Source of the DNA: Christensenella sp. UBA7868
GTDB taxonomy: Bacteria; Bacillota; Clostridia; Christensenellales; UBA1242
Direction of reading: 5' to 3'
NCBI GenBank assembly: GCA_002501285.1
Contig: DLSG01000106.1
Location: 809 to 16,465, forward strand
DNA: 15,657 nt
In this document: positions 13,801-15,657 of the stretch, piece by piece
How positions within the stretch are numbered: the first letter of the stretch is position 1
Layout of the letters: each line of letters starts with the position of its first letter
The notes under the pieces: model-generated
What the model saw: only the letters and a program-made list of their open reading frames with translations
Database searches by the model: none
Told to the model about the DNA's origin: nothing
Position numbers and translations under genes: made by a program

Positions 13801-13950
13801 TTATTTTGTTTCTTTGTGAATAGTATGCTTTTTGCAGAAAGGACAATATTTGCTAAGTTCAACTCTGTCAGGAGTGTTCTTTTTGTTTTTCATATTATCA
13901 TAATTTCTTTGTTTACATTCTGTGCAAGCTAATGTGATTTTTTCTCTCAT
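13801..13950 (-). CDS. rpmG: 50S ribosomal protein L33, zinc-binding type
   Basis: Small 49-residue protein of the large subunit near the E site. The sequence begins MREKITLACTEC and has Cys9, Cys12, Cys36 and Cys39 in two CxxC pairs, so it is the zinc-carrying (C+) form; many Bacillota also have a Cys-less copy used when zinc is scarce. TPDRVELSKYCPFC is the family's typical C-terminal half. ATG at 13950 is preceded by GAGGTG five bases away, and TAA at 13801 runs into the secE ribosome site. It is the first gene of the operon, a usual place beside secE and nusG. It is short and easily missed by length filters. Confidence 0.96.
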   Translation of the reverse strand: MREKITLACTECKQRNYDNMKNKKNTPDRVELSKYCPFCKKHTIHKETK

Positions 13951-13951
13951 G

Positions 13952-13995
13952 TTAGCACCTCACTAAAAAATTAGCACCCATTTAGATGCTAATTT
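13952..13995 (-). promoter_or_regulatory. Leader repeats and terminator-like hairpin across the rpmG start site
   Basis: Three copies of TTAGCAyC-like sequence occur. Two are direct (plus strand 13952-13959 and 13971-13978) and one is inverted (13985-13992). The last two form an 11-bp inverted repeat (13968-13978 with 13985-13995, six-base loop, one G-U pair). On the minus strand it is followed by T residues, like an intrinsic terminator. The first copy includes part of the rpmG ribosome site. The predicted start point (about 13989) falls inside the far arm, so only read-through RNA from 14075-15649 would contain the whole hairpin. Confidence 0.55.
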
Positions 13996-14024
13996 ATTAT
14001 AATAAACTTAAAATTATTTGTCAA
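13996..14024 (-). promoter_or_regulatory. Promoter of the rpmG-secE-nusG-rplK-rplA operon
   Basis: Minus strand: TTGACA (14019-14024), 17-bp spacer, TATAAT (13996-14001). A perfect SigA consensus, as expected for a highly expressed ribosomal operon. Confidence 0.85.
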
Positions 14025-14074
14025 CAGTTTTTATAAACTTTTTCAACATTATTAAGTTTTAATCAAAATTTTTA

Positions 14075-15649
14075 TTATTCGTGAATTTTAACAAGCCCAC
14101 TATTTGTTTTAACATTAATTTTATTGTCTGTTGTTTTGTCTTGTGGGAAAGTTTGAGAGAAATGATATAATTGACTTTCATCTCTTTCGCCGTCAAATGA
14201 AGTTTTAACAAAATCACCAACACTAACATTCAATTTGTTATATTTATTTTCAACATTCAATTGATATTGTTTTGATGTGTCGTTTGTAGGAGCAGGAAGA
14301 ACTAACTCAACTTCTCCGCCGTCTGTTGTAAAACTACTTTCTCCCGTAAACGCCAAGAATTTCGCATAAATTTTTGAACTATTTTGAGTTGAAGCAGAAA
14401 TTTCCCCATAAACATTGTTTAAATTGATTTGCCCACTTACGGTTTTAACTTCTAAAGCCTTTTTAACGCCATCATTTTTAAAATCTACGCTTACGCTTCC
14501 ACTTGTTGTTTCAATTTTCGTTCCAGTTGCACAAAGGTTTTTAACTTCCACTCTTCCGCTTTTTGTTGTAACGCTAGACAAACTATAAATATCAGTTTCA
14601 TCAGTGCCAAGTCTTACAATACCTGATTCGCTTTGAATACTAACAGATGTTACACTTTTGCCTGCTTCATTTATTTGTTTAATAGTTGTTTCACCAGAGT
14701 TATTTGATGATTCAATATTTCCTAAAATTTTATTAACTCTTAAAATGCCGTTTTGACTTTCATAAATCAAGTCACCTTTAATTTCATTAATTTCAACAAA
14801 ACCTGTAACAACATTTGTGTAAGTAACCGAACCATAAACAGTGTCTGTTACACGAATGTAAGGGTTATTTCCTTCAACTGTTAGATTTCCCCCAGTAAAG
14901 CCTTCGTAGCCAATCGATTTAAAAGTGAAGTTTCCACTATTTGAATTAATTTTTACATTACCAATTTTTTCGCTATTAATTTCAACACGACCAATATAGT
15001 TTGAAATAATCAAATCACTTCCGTCTTGCATATATGCGTTGTCTAAATCAAACGAACCTCTTGCAGAAGAAACTGACAATGTAATGTTGCTGGTTGATAA
15101 AACTTTTGTTTTATCATTAACACTTTTCTCAAAACTTATTTTTCCAGCAACTGTTTTTAAATTATATTCAATTCCTGTTAAAGTTTCAGGGACATAAACT
15201 GCAACTTTACTTGTGTTGTAAGAAATAATCCCTTCTGGTTCTTTTAAAACAATTGTAAGTTCTCCGCCCTTTTTGAAATTTGATAGCGATATAGAATCAA
15301 ATGAAGTTGAGTCTATATAATCTTCGCTGCCAACTTTTTTAATTTGTGTGGTTACAATTCCGTTTTTAGAATAACCAGTATAATTATTTTCAATTACAAC
15401 TCTCAAACTTGTGTTGTCTGGATTGCTAACAGTTTCTTCACTGTTTGGAACAATAACAATATCATAGTTTTTAGTTTCAATATTAACTTTTGTTAAAACC
15501 GAATCTGTTTCTATTGCAACATCGTTTTTATGTTTTGCGGCAAATCTAACCCCAAACAAACTAACTGATGGAAACAAAAATAAAATACCCGCAATAAGTG
15601 AAAATGCCAAAACAACAATAATCACTAAAACGAACAAATATTTTAACAT
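14075..15649 (-). CDS. Membrane-anchored beta-repeat protein, DUF4097-like
   Basis: Probably an extracytoplasmic protein held by one N-terminal membrane helix (residues about 4-28, MLKYLFVLVIIVVLAFSL). No lipobox or clear signal-peptidase site is visible. Residues from about 45 to the end are made of short repeated beta strands with turns such as SGNFTF, NGILRV, SGETTI, SGIVRL, SGRVEV, SGSVSV, SGQINL and SGLVKI, spaced roughly 15-25 residues. This is the pattern of the DUF4097 / LiaG-like beta-helix family, to which I assign it with moderate confidence. Ligand and role are unknown. ATG at 15649 is eight bases from the window end, so the ribosome site cannot be seen and an earlier start is possible. 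The gene is upstream of the ribosomal operon on the same strand, and its terminator may be the hairpin at 13968-13995. Confidence 0.75.
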   Translation of the reverse strand: MLKYLFVLVIIVVLAFSLIAGILFLFPSVSLFGVRFAAKHKNDVAIETDSVLTKVNIETKNYDIVIVPNSEETVSNPDNTSLRVVIENNYTGYSKNGIVTTQIKKVGSEDYIDSTSFDSISLSNFKKGGELTIVLKEPEGIISYNTSKVAVYVPETLTGIEYNLKTVAGKISFEKSVNDKTKVLSTSNITLSVSSARGSFDLDNAYMQDGSDLIISNYIGRVEINSEKIGNVKINSNSGNFTFKSIGYEGFTGGNLTVEGNNPYIRVTDTVYGSVTYTNVVTGFVEINEIKGDLIYESQNGILRVNKILGNIESSNNSGETTIKQINEAGKSVTSVSIQSESGIVRLGTDETDIYSLSSVTTKSGRVEVKNLCATGTKIETTSGSVSVDFKNDGVKKALEVKTVSGQINLNNVYGEISASTQNSSKIYAKFLAFTGESSFTTDGGEVELVLPAPTNDTSKQYQLNVENKYNKLNVSVGDFVKTSFDGERDESQLYHFSQTFPQDKTTDNKINVKTNSGLVKIHE

Positions 15650-15657
15650 TTTTTTAA

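Noticed and set aside
13790..13846. N-terminal extension of SecE by 19 residues
   Set aside because: It overlaps rpmG in another frame and lacks a ribosome site; the ATG at 13789 has AAGGAG and the expected SecE N-terminus.
13952..13992. TTAGCAC/GTGCTAA repeats resembling the HrcA (CIRCE) operator
   Set aside because: CIRCE has TTAGCACTC and GAGTGCTAA nine bases apart. Here the inverted pair has a shorter spacer, about half a helix turn off, and the other pair is direct, in front of a ribosomal rather than a chaperone operon.

Overview
The window is an AT-rich (roughly 30% GC by eye) bacterial segment with the standard genetic code (Trp is TGG; stops are mostly TAA). It looks like a low-GC Bacillota genome, perhaps an uncultured gut lineage. 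The reasons are strong GGAG-type ribosome sites, consensus SigA promoters, the gene order rpmG-secE-nusG-rplK-rplA, and DegV, YitT and Tex proteins of Bacillota type. Genus and species cannot be read from the sequence. I see no transposase, integrase, CRISPR array, tRNA or rRNA.

Layout: positions 1-2430 (minus) hold the first 810 residues of isoleucyl-tRNA synthetase, cut by the window edge. It is the divergent type whose class I signature is GxHH instead of HxGH. Positions 2536-3383 (minus) hold four very small unknown genes, two of which look like relatives of each other. Positions 3525-4349 (plus) hold an acidic unknown protein and a cytidine-deaminase-fold enzyme. Positions 4482-6009 (minus) hold two translationally coupled tandem paralogues of unknown function. 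Thus 2536-6009 is an accessory block between housekeeping genes.

Positions 6181-9196 (minus) hold a DegV-type fatty-acid-binding protein followed by Tex. They are divergent from radC (9308-10069, plus) and the nucleoid protein HU (10157-10429, plus). A YitT-family membrane protein (10548-11567, minus) converges on HU. The operon rpmG-secE-nusG-rplK-rplA occupies 11782-13950 (minus) and ends at a terminator, so rplJ and rplL do not follow. The right end (14075-15649, minus) is a membrane-anchored beta-repeat protein.

Regulation is unusually readable. Nine SigA-type promoters can be placed and all have 17-bp spacers. Bidirectional or strand-specific terminators separate most units. The ribosomal operon has two copies of a two-stem element, one before rplK and one before rplA, that resembles the mRNA target of ribosomal protein L1. 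It also has a set of TTAGCAyC repeats around its promoter, start site and first ribosome site. No gene-free stretch exceeds about 210 bases. Several starts were moved downstream to an ATG with a good ribosome site, and two genes under 60 codons (3009-3176 and rpmG) were added by hand.
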